The position numbers and the translations under genes are program-made. Source: Klebsiella oxytoca (GTDB taxonomy: Bacteria > Pseudomonadota > Gammaproteobacteria > Enterobacterales > Enterobacteriaceae). Taken from it: DNA of 64,000 bases. The notes under the pieces were generated by a model. The model ran no database searches and had not been told where the DNA came from. It worked only from the letters and a program-made list of their open reading frames with translations. This document shows, piece by piece, positions 1 to 8,119 of the stretch (position 1 is its first letter; each line of letters starts with the position of its first letter). The stretch spans positions 3,720,001 through 3,784,000 of the forward strand of contig NZ_CP046115.1 of NCBI RefSeq assembly GCF_009707385.1, in the 5' to 3' direction.

Positions 1-553
1 GTTCAATGACGGGCAGCAGCAGAACTTTGTCCGTCGTTACAGCAGCGCTGCCGGAGAGGTTGATACGCAAATTGGTCGTGTGCTGAACGCGCTGCGCGAG
101 GCGGGCAAGCTGAACAACACGGTGGTTATCGTGACGGCGGGCCACGGTATGCCGCTGAACCCGCAGCATGACCAGTTTGGCTGGTCGCGCGAGCAGCTGC
201 AGGTTCCGTTGGTCATCCACTGGCCTGGCACCCCGGCCCAGGAGATTGCGACGCTAACGGATAATAAAGACGTGATGACAACCCTGATGCAGCGTTTGCT
301 CCACGTCTCCACCCCGGCTAACGAATATTCGCAGGGTGAAGACCTGTTTAGCGCCGCCCGTCGCCGGGTTTGGGTAACCGCGGCCAACAGCGACACGCTG
401 GCCATTACTACGCCGAGAGTGACGGTGGTACTTAATCACAACGGCACTTACAAAACATGGAACAGCGACGGCGAGAAAATTAAAGATCAAAAACCGCAGC
501 TTAGCTTGCTGCTGCAGGTGCTGACCGATGAAAAACGCTTTATCGCTAACTGA
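1..553 (+). CDS. yejM: YejM/PbgA inner-membrane sulfatase-like protein, C-terminal part
   Basis: Open from the left edge and read in the frame of position 2, ending at TGA 551-553; about 183 codons of a family usually near 586 residues. What is seen is the C-terminal part of the periplasmic alkaline-phosphatase/sulfatase-fold domain, including a VIVTAGHGMPLNP segment followed by a GWSREQLQVPLVIHWPG segment. In the family, an N-terminal membrane domain anchors this periplasmic domain, and the protein senses lipopolysaccharide and controls LpxC turnover through LapB. The membrane part and the start are outside the window. Identity is supported by the tRNA-Pro gene directly downstream, the same neighbour as in E. 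coli. Confidence 0.85.
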   Translation, partial: FNDGQQQNFVRRYSSAAGEVDTQIGRVLNALREAGKLNNTVVIVTAGHGMPLNPQHDQFGWSREQLQVPLVIHWPGTPAQEIATLTDNKDVMTTLMQRLLHVSTPANEYSQGEDLFSAARRRVWVTAANSDTLAITTPRVTVVLNHNGTYKTWNSDGEKIKDQKPQLSLLLQVLTDEKRFIAN

Positions 554-630
554 TTGATTATTTATAAATCAATCAGTCATTTCCCGGCTTGCATTCAGTT
601 GGGGAACGGGTAATATTGTTCCCCACAAAT

Positions 631-707
631 CGGCACGTAGCGCAGCCTGGTAGCGCACCGTCATGGGGTGTCGGGGGTCGGAGGTTCAAATCCTCTCGTG
701 CCGACCA
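631..707 (+). tRNA. proL: tRNA-Pro (anticodon GGG)
   Basis: A 77-nt tRNA with encoded CCA. The acceptor arms CGGCACG and CGTGCCG pair, the T-arm carries GGTTCAAATCC, and the anticodon GGG lies at 665-667 after T664. The sequence and its position after yejM match E. coli proL. A rho-independent terminator follows 12 nt later. tRNA genes are common integration sites, and the next 3.7 kb differ from E. coli, but no duplicated 3' end of the tRNA was seen downstream. Confidence 0.97.
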
Positions 708-718
708 AAAATCCCAAT

Positions 719-748
719 AAAACCAGCCTTTTATGGCTGGTTTTTTTT
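719..748 (+). terminator. Rho-independent terminator of tRNA-Pro
   Basis: An 8-bp perfect stem AACCAGCC/GGCTGGTT (721-728 and 735-742) with a 6-nt loop runs into a T-tract (741-748). Confidence 0.9.
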
Positions 749-875
749 ATGCCTGTTTTTCAAACGGGATGTCATGGGGGTGAAACACCGTCAATGCTCC
801 CTCATCGAGCCTCACCTCCCCTGAAAAATAAAGCTACTCGTCCAATATTCTATACTTTCCGTCTGATTGCTGTAG

Positions 876-1060
876 GGACGATTTGCTCACTCACAAACCC
901 GTGAAGAGCACTCATCAATGCTCGTGTAGAAACGCGTCGATAAGCAAAATGTAAGCCACTATGGCTGCGCGGGCGGGCGACTTGTTTTGCTGATGGCTGG
1001 TTTGAATGGAGGCGAGAAGATGACAAGAAACAGATATATTTCATGCGCCAGAAAAATGGC
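876..1060 (+). pseudogene. Remnant of a SRAP-domain (YedK/HMCES-like) gene
   Basis: Two blocks of the SRAP family can be read. At 876-908 the frame gives GRFAHSQTREE, the N-terminal block; the normal family N-terminus is MCGRF with catalytic Cys2. In another frame, from 908, it gives ALINARVETRR, a TAA stop at 941-943, then CKPLWLRGRATCFADGWFEW and about 20 more residues before similarity fades. About 60 codons between the blocks are missing, the start and Cys2 are lost (TAG occupies 873-875), and the C-terminal half is absent. Intact members crosslink to abasic sites in single-stranded DNA to protect it. This copy cannot make a functional protein. It lies between tRNA-Pro and a convergent ATPase gene, in an accessory stretch. 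Confidence 0.8.
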
Positions 1061-1137
1061 AAGCTCAGGTTGTCTATCCAACAGAATTTTGCAGACTCAT
1101 GGATGGTGATTCAGCGTTACGCGCAGCTGCAAGTTTA

Positions 1138-1686
1138 TCAACGTACTATATTGGAAAAGATAAAATCCACACGCTCTTCTACAGAACCACGTGGTAATTC
1201 AAGCAACTGATAGTCATACATGCGGTATGTTTTCACCATCGCATGATATGTCGCGACGGCGACATCGAAAGATTGCTTACGCTCTGTATCCTGTACATAT
1301 ATGTCACGCCAGGGTGGTGCAATAAATACGGTACGATTATAGCGAAATTTCTCTATGGCGTTTTCCAGATGTCTCGGTATGGTAAGCTCTGAGAAACGTA
1401 AATAACCTGCAACATCAGGAACGCCACGGTCGAAGAAGCAGAGTGGTGTTTGCCCTTCCGCCTCGTGCCACGAACGCATTTCCCAGCATAGCATCAGCTC
1501 CGCAAATGCGGTCTGGTTGGCCCATGGCAATGCCTCACCACCGATGTTAACCTGGTCTTGTATAACACCTCTTCCAGCTTCTTTCGAACACCAATACCCT
1601 CGTTCTATAATCGCATCAATTATTGTGCTTTTACCCGACCCCGGGCCGCCTGTAAGAATGAACCGATGTTGAAAAGCTGATGACAT
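1138..1686 (-). CDS. AAA family ATPase/kinase-like protein of unknown role
   Basis: 182 residues from ATG at 1686, chosen because GGGGAGG sits 5-6 nt upstream; a longer GTG start at 1713 has no comparable ribosome site. The protein opens with a P-loop GGPGSGKST near residues 13-21. Further on are FFDRGVPDV, which looks like a Walker B-type or lid segment of P-loop nucleoside kinases, and a basic C-terminal region. It resembles the small AAA_28 (NadR/Ttd14-like) ATPases that bacterial annotators call predicted ATPase. The substrate is unknown. No obvious operon partner exists: the neighbour upstream (VOC protein) is a separate gene on the same strand with about 145 bp between them. Confidence 0.75.
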   Translation of the reverse strand: MSSAFQHRFILTGGPGSGKSTIIDAIIERGYWCSKEAGRGVIQDQVNIGGEALPWANQTAFAELMLCWEMRSWHEAEGQTPLCFFDRGVPDVAGYLRFSELTIPRHLENAIEKFRYNRTVFIAPPWRDIYVQDTERKQSFDVAVATYHAMVKTYRMYDYQLLELPRGSVEERVDFIFSNIVR

Positions 1687-1831
1687 TGAACCCTCCCCAA
1701 TCTTTTTAGACACGATGATGCTGCAATATAGATGGCATGACTAACCCGGATTATCTTCATCCGTGTGTCCGCTTTTTGTTTTATGGCGGGCTAAGAATCC
1801 TTGATGACGTCCTGGTGCCAGAAGAGGACTG

Positions 1832-2257
1832 TTATTCTGCGTCTACGAACTTATCTGCCTCCGGAGAATAATGCTGATAAACGCATGCCAGCTTATGCCC
1901 GTCAGGATCGCGCAGATAGGCAACATAAAAGTCAGGTCCGTACGCGGTTCGTGTACCAGGCCCCCCTTCATTCTTCCCTCCCGCAAGAAGACCGGCTGCA
2001 TGGAACCGTCTGACGGTGTCCGCGTTATCTGCTCTGAATGCGAACATTGTCCCGTTTCCCGCCGTTGCAGGATGACGGTCAAAAGGAGGACAAATACAGA
2101 AGGTGAACCCCTCATTCGGATTATTTTCATCTCCCCACATTGCCCAGTCTTCTGTCCAGGCAGGCAGACGTGAGTAGCCAAGAACCTTAAAAACAGCGTC
2201 ATAAAAGTCTACGGAGCGCTGAAAGTTATTTGTACCTATAGTGATATAAGTCAGCAT
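1832..2257 (-). CDS. VOC family (glyoxalase/bleomycin-resistance fold) protein
   Basis: 141 residues. The N-terminus MLTYITIGTNNFQRSVDFYD is the usual opening of one-domain vicinal-oxygen-chelate proteins, and the C-terminal VAYLRDPDGHKLACV holds the typical metal-site strand. The family includes glyoxalase I, dioxygenases and antibiotic-binding proteins, and the sequence does not say which reaction this member catalyses. It is a stand-alone gene. Intact and of normal length for a one-domain VOC protein, which would work as a dimer. Confidence 0.8.
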   Translation of the reverse strand: MLTYITIGTNNFQRSVDFYDAVFKVLGYSRLPAWTEDWAMWGDENNPNEGFTFCICPPFDRHPATAGNGTMFAFRADNADTVRRFHAAGLLAGGKNEGGPGTRTAYGPDFYVAYLRDPDGHKLACVYQHYSPEADKFVDAE

Positions 2258-2491
2258 CTTATTACATCCTTTTTGCCGTTTATCTGAACTGACATTCTAC
2301 CTCTCAGAGTAGCAAGGAACTATTTCCCCTGATGTGGCAGTCGCCGCTTTGAAACTATGGCACCGGCGGTTCCGGCATAAAATGCCATATTGACTCAATT
2401 TGCTATAAAAAACCCAATTCTCGCTTTGATTGTAAATCATGGAAAAGCTTCTATTATTTGACTGTACACGTCATTTTTCTGAAGGATTTAC

Positions 2492-3598
2492 ATGAGAGTT
2501 AATGGACTTACGAAAGGATTTTTTATCCTGATCGTGCTGATCGTTACCCTGGCTTTTTTCGATGTCCTCTCCCCCTATTATTCAGCTATTTTATGGGCAA
2601 CGATCCTGGCGGTGATTTTCCACCCGGTGAAGAATAAACTCCGCGATCGGCTCGGTGAACGCAACGGCCTGGCGGCGTTTCTGACAATCGTGATTATCTG
2701 CCTGATCGTGTTCACCCCGCTGGCGATCATTCTCTCGTCTCTGGCCTTCGAGCTAAACGTGGTTTACACCAAGCTTCAGCACAATGACACCCAGTTTCCG
2801 ACGGTTGTCGCGAACCTGTTCGCTCACCTGCCGGAATGGGCCAGAAGCTTCCTCTCTGAGCATAATCTCGATAGCGCCGAACAAATTCAGCAGCAGCTTT
2901 CTGACGTTGCGCTCAAAGGTGGCCAGTACCTGGCCGGCAGCGCCTTCCTGATTGGTAAAGGCACCTTCGGTTTTACCATTAGCTTCGGCATCATGCTTTA
3001 TTTGCTATTTTTCCTGCTAAAAGATGGCCCATACCTGGTCCGGCTGATCCTTGAATCCCTGCCGCTTTCGAATCACGTTAAGCAGCATCTTTTCGCGAAA
3101 TTCGCCGCCGTCGCCCGGGCGACGGTAAAAGGCACCGTGGCGGTCGCGCTTGCGCAGGGGGCGCTTGGAGGACTTGCTTTCTGGATTGTCGGTATTGATG
3201 GCAGCATCCTGTGGGGCGCGCTAATGGCGTTCCTGTCGCTTATTCCGGCGGTAGGCTCGGCAATCATCTGGGTGCCTGCCGCAATCTATCTCTTCGCTAC
3301 CGGCCAGCTCTGGCAGGGGGCCTTTATCGTCGGTTTCTTTGTGATAATTGTAGGCCTGGTCGACAACATTCTTCGTCCTTTACTGGTTGGCAAAGATACC
3401 AAAATGCCGGACTACCTGATCCTTATCACCACTATTGGCGGGATGGAAATCTACGGCATCAACGGTTTTGTTATCGGTCCGCTTATTGCCGCGCTGTTTA
3501 TCGCCTGCTGGAACCTTCTCTCGGGACGCGATCATGCCGGAAACATTGATGAACTTGATGAGGATTTTCTGGAAGAAGGCAGGAATCACGAGGAGTAG
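2492..3598 (+). CDS. AI-2E family (YdiK/TqsA-like) membrane transporter
   Basis: 368 residues. Hydrophobic segments lie at about 10-30, 32-50, 60-85, 145-175, 205-260, 262-300 and 305-345, the pattern of the AI-2E family (PF01594). The long central hydrophilic part (about residues 90-140) and a glycine-rich second half (GGLAFWIVGIDGSILWGAL, LIPAVGSAIIW) are typical. Start ATG follows GAAGGA by 6 nt. Members export autoinducer-2 or act in Na+(Li+)/H+ exchange; the substrate of this one cannot be told from sequence. The acidic C-terminus (NIDELDEDFLEEGRNHEE) is cytoplasmic. It is monocistronic, converging on a lipoprotein gene. Confidence 0.85.
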   Translation: MRVNGLTKGFFILIVLIVTLAFFDVLSPYYSAILWATILAVIFHPVKNKLRDRLGERNGLAAFLTIVIICLIVFTPLAIILSSLAFELNVVYTKLQHNDTQFPTVVANLFAHLPEWARSFLSEHNLDSAEQIQQQLSDVALKGGQYLAGSAFLIGKGTFGFTISFGIMLYLLFFLLKDGPYLVRLILESLPLSNHVKQHLFAKFAAVARATVKGTVAVALAQGALGGLAFWIVGIDGSILWGALMAFLSLIPAVGSAIIWVPAAIYLFATGQLWQGAFIVGFFVIIVGLVDNILRPLLVGKDTKMPDYLILITTIGGMEIYGINGFVIGPLIAALFIACWNLLSGRDHAGNIDELDEDFLEEGRNHEE

Positions 3599-3632
3599 CG
3601 ATTTTCAGCTGAACATCTGCCGCAAAATAACA

Positions 3633-3652
3633 CAGGGGGAAACATCCCCCTG
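3633..3652. terminator. Hairpin between convergent genes
   Basis: CAGGGGG (3633-3639) pairs with CCCCCTG (3646-3652) around a 6-nt loop, between the convergent transporter and lipoprotein genes. The T-tract on the plus side is displaced by about 9 nt and on the minus side is weak, so termination is plausible but not certain. Confidence 0.5.
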
Positions 3653-3663
3653 ATTAACGCTTT

Positions 3664-4086
3664 TTATTTGGCGTAACCTTTAAATACGCCCTCCTGAGTG
3701 ACGGCGATTTTACCGTTAGCGTAAACAATGAAGTTGTAGAGCCCCTGCTGATAAACGGTCGCGTCTTTGTTTTTCTCAATGACCGCCGCAGGTTTACCAT
3801 CAATACTCAAGCCGGTACTGGTGTTTTTAATTTCCATACCGGCAAAATGCTTCATCTTAACCTTCGCATTTTGCCCGTGCTGAACCGCAGCCGCAGCGTT
3901 TTCCAGAGCCTGTTTCTCGTAAACCGCATTTATCGAGGCCTGACGATTTTGTTCCGCTAAATAACAAGTATCCCGGGAAATACCTTTGGCCTCGCAGTTA
4001 GCCAGGCGCTGTGACTCGGAAGTACATCCCACTAATAGCGAGCAAGCGCCCCAGGCCAGAACCAGTAAAACCGTGTTAAATTTCAT
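3664..4086 (-). CDS. Predicted outer-membrane or periplasmic lipoprotein, function unknown
   Basis: 140 residues. A lipoprotein signal peptide ends in LLVGC (Cys21), followed by T22-S23, which by the +2 rule does not favour inner-membrane retention. The mature part has two further cysteines within the first 25 residues (NCEAKGISRDTC), an alanine/glutamine-rich helix (about 50-75), then a beta-rich C-terminal half (MEIKNTSTGLSIDGKP, IVYANGKIAVTQEGVF). I do not recognise the family. The gene is monocistronic and divergent from ecotin; its upstream DNA has two strong AT-rich palindromes that could bind a regulator. Confidence 0.75.
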   Translation of the reverse strand: MKFNTVLLVLAWGACSLLVGCTSESQRLANCEAKGISRDTCYLAEQNRQASINAVYEKQALENAAAAVQHGQNAKVKMKHFAGMEIKNTSTGLSIDGKPAAVIEKNKDATVYQQGLYNFIVYANGKIAVTQEGVFKGYAK

Positions 4087-4423
4087 CTACCATCACTCTT
4101 ATCAATTGCTTGTATTGACGATTTCCTTTCAATTAATTTCCCTTATCAATCATTCTAAATGATTGATAACAAATATATCGCATGAAATAATTTCATATGT
4201 AAATCAATTATTTTATTGACCCTGGTCATTCCAAATATTCGTATAATCAATACTAAACTCAGGCTAAAGGGTGAGAAACTGTTGCTCGTGATGCGCTTTC
4301 AGCCCACTACGGCAGCAGAATTTATAACTGATAATTATGAAAAATTTGGTAAATACCACCACCATCTCATCCATTTAATGCTAACATTATGCTGATCAGG
4401 ATTGATAAAAAAGGATTACCCAC
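4087..4423. promoter_or_regulatory. Divergent intergenic region between the lipoprotein gene and eco
   Basis: 337 bp, AT-rich on the lipoprotein side. It contains two perfect palindromes (listed separately) and, on the plus strand toward eco, TTGACC at 4216-4221 and TATAAT at 4242-4247. The 20-bp spacing between those hexamers is too long for a standard sigma70 promoter, so they may belong to different promoters. No small gene or RNA was recognised. Confidence 0.4.
4143..4169. repeat. Perfect 12-bp palindrome, possible operator
   Basis: TTATCAATCATT (4143-4154) and AATGATTGATAA (4158-4169) are exact inverted repeats around CTA. A second perfect palindrome (7-bp arms ATGAAAT/ATTTCAT) lies at 4182-4196. 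They begin 57 bp upstream of the lipoprotein start, where an operator would sit. No T-tract follows on either strand, so a terminator is less likely. Confidence 0.55.
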
Positions 4424-4915
4424 GTGAAAAAAATCACCACTTTTGCCGTTTCCCTGTTGGCCGTTGCCTGCGTCTCCACTAGCGCCCTGGCGGCAGAACA
4501 GCCCCTGGAAAAGATCGCCCCTTATCCTCAGGCCGAGAAGGGCATGAAGCGCCAGGTGATTCAGCTGCCGCAGCAGGAAGATGAATCCGCGTTTAAAGTA
4601 GAACTGATGATTGGCCAGACGCTGGAAGTTGACTGCAACCGTCATCGTCTTGGCGGCCAGCTGGAAAGCAAAACCCTTGAAGGCTGGGGCTATGACTACT
4701 ATGTATTTGATAAAGTAACCTCACCGGTCTCAACGATGATGGCCTGCCCTGACGGGAAGAAAGAGAAGCAGTTTGTGACGGCGGGCCTCGGCGATGCGGG
4801 GATGCTGCGCTATAACAGCAAGCTGCCCATCGTGGTTTATACCCCGGACAACATTGATGTGAAATATCGTATCTGGAGAGCGGACGAAACCATCGGCGCT
4901 GCCGTTGAGCGTTAA
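4424..4915 (+). CDS. eco: Ecotin, periplasmic serine protease inhibitor
   Basis: 163 residues with a signal peptide ending ALA near residue 23. The mature protein begins [19 protein letters not shown] after a short lead, as in E. coli ecotin. The reactive loop [14 protein letters not shown] is present, with the P1 Met conserved, as are the two cysteines (DCN and ACP) that form the disulfide bracing the loop. Ecotin dimerises and blocks trypsin-, chymotrypsin- and elastase-like proteases, including host neutrophil elastase. Start ATG has AAGGA upstream. It converges with mqo over a shared hairpin. Length is normal (E. coli 162). Confidence 0.97.
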   Translation: MKKITTFAVSLLAVACVSTSALAAEQPLEKIAPYPQAEKGMKRQVIQLPQQEDESAFKVELMIGQTLEVDCNRHRLGGQLESKTLEGWGYDYYVFDKVTSPVSTMMACPDGKKEKQFVTAGLGDAGMLRYNSKLPIVVYTPDNIDVKYRIWRADETIGAAVER

Positions 4916-4930
4916 TCCCTCAAGAGAGAA

Positions 4931-4952
4931 TCCGGCGGCATAAGCCGCCGGA
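4931..4952. terminator. Bidirectional hairpin between eco and mqo
   Basis: TCCGGCGGC (4931-4939) pairs with GCCGCCGGA (4944-4952) in a strong GC stem between the two convergent stop codons. T-tracts are short, so efficiency is unknown. Confidence 0.6.
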
Positions 4953-4959
4953 AAAGGGA

Positions 4960-6594
4960 TTACAGCGCAATATCCGCGATAGGTTTACCTTCCGGCAGCG
5001 GCTTCAGCTCCGCCTGTGGCACATCATCAGCGACCGTAAGCGGCTCATAATGCAGTTCCAGAACTTCACTGGTCCACGCCAGCGCCTTTTCAATCTCCGC
5101 GGCATTACCGTCCAGACGCGAACCGTAACTCGGTATTATCGCTTTCAGCTTCGCCTGCCACTCCGCTGAGTTAATCTTGTCTTTGAACACTTTCTCCATC
5201 AGCTGCAGCATGATTGGCGCTGCGGTGGAAGCTCCCGGCGAGGCGCCCAGCAGCGCGGCCACGGTGCCTTCATCATCGCTGACAACCTCGGTTCCCAGAC
5301 GCAGCACGCCGCCCTTCTTCTTATCGCGTTTGATAATCTGCACGCGCTGGCCTGCCTGCCATAAACGCCAGTCTTCTTTACTCGCTTCCGGGTAGTACTC
5401 GCATAGCGCCGCATGGCGATCTTTGTCTTTTTGCAGCACCTGGCTAATGAGGTATTTTACCAGGTCGAAATTATCCAGCCCCACGTTGAGCATCGGCATA
5501 ATATTCGAGGTATTAGTGGACGCCAGCAGATCCCAAAGCGAACCGTTTTTCAGGAAGCGGGTGGAGAAAGTGGCGAACGGCCCAAACAGCACCACGCGCT
5601 TACCGTCGATGATACGGGTGTCGATGTGCGGAACCGACATCGGCGGCGCACCGACTTCAGCCTGGCCATAGACTTTTGCCAGATGGTGAGTAACCACTTC
5701 CGGGTTCTCACAAACCAGGAACTGTCCGCCGACCGGGAAGCCCGCATACTCCTTCGCCTGCGGAATGCCGGTTTCCTGCAGCAGGGTCAGCGCGGCGCCG
5801 CCGGCGCCGATAAAAATAAATTTAGCTTTGATAACCCGTTTCTGGTGACGATTGTTAGCATCCGCAACCGTTACGGTCCAACTCTTGTCGGCATTGCGCT
5901 TAAAGCGACGGACCACCGTCCCCAGCTGGAGAGAAAAATTATCGTGGGTTTGCAGACCGGCAATCAGCTGACGAGTGATTTCACCATAGTTGACGTCGGT
6001 GCCAACTTCCGAACGGGTGGCAGCCACTTTCTGCTGCGGATCGCGCCCTTCCATCACCAGCGGCGCCCACTCTTTTATTTGTTGATGATCTTCAGAGTAG
6101 CGAATACCGCGGAATAGCTCGCTTTGCTGTAATGCCGCATAGCGGGCGCGCAGGAAGTTAACGTTGTCTTCCCCCCACACGAAGCTCATATGCGGCACGC
6201 TATTAATAAAGGATTTCGGCTTTTTCAGAACGCCACGGGTCACCTGGTGAGCCCAAAACTGACGAGAAATCTGGAATGATTCGTTGATATCGACCGCTTT
6301 ATCGATATTGATACCGTTAGCGGTTTGCGGCGTATAGTTCAATTCCATCAATGCCGCATGGCCGGTGCCCGCGTTGTTCCAACCGTTCGAGCTCTCCTCC
6401 GCCACGCTGGACATCTGCTCGACCATGGTAATAGACCAATCTGGCTCCAGTTCCTGTAGCCAGGTTCCCAACGTGGCGCTCATGATACCGCCGCCAATCA
6501 ACAATACATCCGTCTCTTGCTCATGGCGGGTGTTGGTCCGAGTGTTATTGGAACCAACCGCCTGTGAGCTGGGTACGGCCATCTTTTTCTTCAT
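4960..6594 (-). CDS. mqo: Malate:quinone oxidoreductase
   Basis: 544 residues (E. coli 548). The FAD-binding Rossmann motif [13 protein letters not shown] lies at about residues 31-43, followed by the family block [20 protein letters not shown] and, near the C-terminus, [17 protein letters not shown]. Mqo is a peripheral membrane flavoprotein that oxidises L-malate to oxaloacetate and passes electrons directly to quinone, an alternative to NAD-dependent malate dehydrogenase. The N-terminal 25 residues are polar and low-complexity and differ from E. coli, which has a more hydrophobic start. It is monocistronic, and divergent from the SulP transporter gene across 277 bp. Confidence 0.96.
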   Translation of the reverse strand: MKKKMAVPSSQAVGSNNTRTNTRHEQETDVLLIGGGIMSATLGTWLQELEPDWSITMVEQMSSVAEESSNGWNNAGTGHAALMELNYTPQTANGINIDKAVDINESFQISRQFWAHQVTRGVLKKPKSFINSVPHMSFVWGEDNVNFLRARYAALQQSELFRGIRYSEDHQQIKEWAPLVMEGRDPQQKVAATRSEVGTDVNYGEITRQLIAGLQTHDNFSLQLGTVVRRFKRNADKSWTVTVADANNRHQKRVIKAKFIFIGAGGAALTLLQETGIPQAKEYAGFPVGGQFLVCENPEVVTHHLAKVYGQAEVGAPPMSVPHIDTRIIDGKRVVLFGPFATFSTRFLKNGSLWDLLASTNTSNIMPMLNVGLDNFDLVKYLISQVLQKDKDRHAALCEYYPEASKEDWRLWQAGQRVQIIKRDKKKGGVLRLGTEVVSDDEGTVAALLGASPGASTAAPIMLQLMEKVFKDKINSAEWQAKLKAIIPSYGSRLDGNAAEIEKALAWTSEVLELHYEPLTVADDVPQAELKPLPEGKPIADIAL

Positions 6595-6871
6595 CGGATT
6601 TGAGCCTTACTTTACTCGCTTTATATTTAGCGCAGGTGAAACGATTCTCGGCTTCAAAGGTAACACTGAAGAAAAAAAATTTAAATATTGTTTAAATTTT
6701 AAGTTGAGTTTTGAGATCTGTTATAAAAATGTTTAATAAATGTGTATCACAAATCACATTTTGTACTGGTATCGGCCAGATTAACGCGCTATCATCCCCT
6801 GTTTTGTGACCAACCGCACGTTAAGTCGGTGGAAGCTGTCCACAAAATTTTAAATTGCGCGAATTTTTTTT

Positions 6872-8119
6872 ATGCCTCCAGTTTCTGATTCCGCTGTTTC
6901 CGCTCACCATGGCTCATTAGGCCAGATACTGCGTTCGCCCGCGATGCTGACACGTGAAACGCTGGCCGGCGTGCTCACCGCGCTGGCTCTGATTCCTGAA
7001 GTCATCTCTTTCTCCGTCATCGCTGGCGTTGACCCGAAAGTTAGCCTTATCGCTTCCGTAGTACTGTGCCTGGCAATGTCGGTTCTCGGCGGCAGACCGG
7101 CGATGGTTACCGCCGCCGCCGGTTCGGTGGCGCTGGTTATCGGTCCGATGGTGCATCAATACGGTGCCGGCTATATTCTCCCGGCGGTCATAATGGCCGG
7201 CGTTATTCAAATTTTGTTTGGCATTTGCGGCATGGCGCGCCTGATGCGCTTTATCCCGCAGCCGGTGATGACCGGGTTTGTTAACGCGCTGGGTATTCTC
7301 ATCTTTTTTGCCCAGGTACCGCATTTCTGGAGCAAGCAGCCGCTGATTATCGGCCTGTTTGTGTTAACGCTGCTAATTGTGCTGTGGGCGCCGCGCTATA
7401 TTAAGGCTATACCTTCTCCGCTGATTGCTATTGTTCTGTTGACGCTGTTTACCGTTTTCAGCGGCCAGCTGCTGCCGACCGTCGGCGATGAAGGCTCGAT
7501 GAGCGGCGGATTGCCCGGACTCAACGGCCTGATGGTGCCCCTGAACTTCACTACCCTAAACATTATCTGGCCCTGCGCGCTGAGCATCGCTTTTGTCGGC
7601 CTGATGGAATCGCTTCTGACGGCAAAGCTGGTCGATGATTTGACCCATACTCCGTCCAGTAAAGCACGCGAAAGCGCCGGTCTGGGCATCGCCAACATCC
7701 TCGCCGGGTTTTATGGCGGTATAGCCGGATGCGCAATGATCGGTCAGACCATCGTTAACGTTGAAATGGGCAAAGCGCGCAGCCGCATCTCGACCATTGT
7801 CGCAGGAGTGGTTCTGCTACTGCTGGTGACCGGATTAAGCGAAGTGATGGCGAAAATTCCGATGGCCGTCCTCGCTGGTGTAATGGTGATAGTAGCGGTA
7901 AAAACATTCAGCTGGCACAGCATTCGTCCGGCGGAACTGGCGCACAATCCATGGCCAGAAACGCTGGTGATGCTGGTGACCGTCGGCGCAACCGTCGGTA
8001 CCAGCAATCTGGCGATAGGCGTCCTGGCGGGACTGATCTCCATGGTCCTGATCCCCCGCCGTCTGCGTACTCAGGCGCGGGCTACAGCAGAAAAATCGTC
8101 GCCAGCCCAAGAAAAATAA
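6872..8119 (+). CDS. SulP family inorganic anion transporter lacking a STAS domain
   Basis: 415 residues with about 10-12 hydrophobic segments. The signature region ALALIPEVISFSVIAGVDP (about 37-55) and FIPQPVMTGFVNALGILIF (about 126-144) identify the SulP (SLC26) family, which moves sulfate, bicarbonate or dicarboxylates. The polypeptide stops about 25 residues after the last membrane segment, so the C-terminal STAS domain usual in the family is absent; such short members exist in proteobacteria. The substrate cannot be assigned. No clear ribosome site precedes the ATG, which follows a T-tract. The last 38 bp overlap the end of the convergent mgtE gene. E. coli K-12 has no gene here. Confidence 0.88.
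   Translation: MPPVSDSAVSAHHGSLGQILRSPAMLTRETLAGVLTALALIPEVISFSVIAGVDPKVSLIASVVLCLAMSVLGGRPAMVTAAAGSVALVIGPMVHQYGAGYILPAVIMAGVIQILFGICGMARLMRFIPQPVMTGFVNALGILIFFAQVPHFWSKQPLIIGLFVLTLLIVLWAPRYIKAIPSPLIAIVLLTLFTVFSGQLLPTVGDEGSMSGGLPGLNGLMVPLNFTTLNIIWPCALSIAFVGLMESLLTAKLVDDLTHTPSSKARESAGLGIANILAGFYGGIAGCAMIGQTIVNVEMGKARSRISTIVAGVVLLLLVTGLSEVMAKIPMAVLAGVMVIVAVKTFSWHSIRPAELAHNPWPETLVMLVTVGATVGTSNLAIGVLAGLISMVLIPRRLRTQARATAEKSSPAQEK

Noticed and set aside
668..904. Small frame overlapping the tRNA and its terminator
   Set aside because: It begins within the tRNA and reads through the terminator; not a gene.
1045..1194. Open frame continuing past the SRAP remnant toward the ATPase gene
   Set aside because: About 50 codons without a start or recognisable family, and the end is antisense to the ATPase gene.
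4216..4247. Strong promoter for eco from TTGACC and TATAAT
   Set aside because: The 20-bp spacing is unsuitable for a single sigma70 promoter, so it is mentioned only in the intergenic note.
5413..6117. Long open frame opposite mqo
   Set aside because: Antisense shadow of mqo, composition typical of a reverse-frame artefact.
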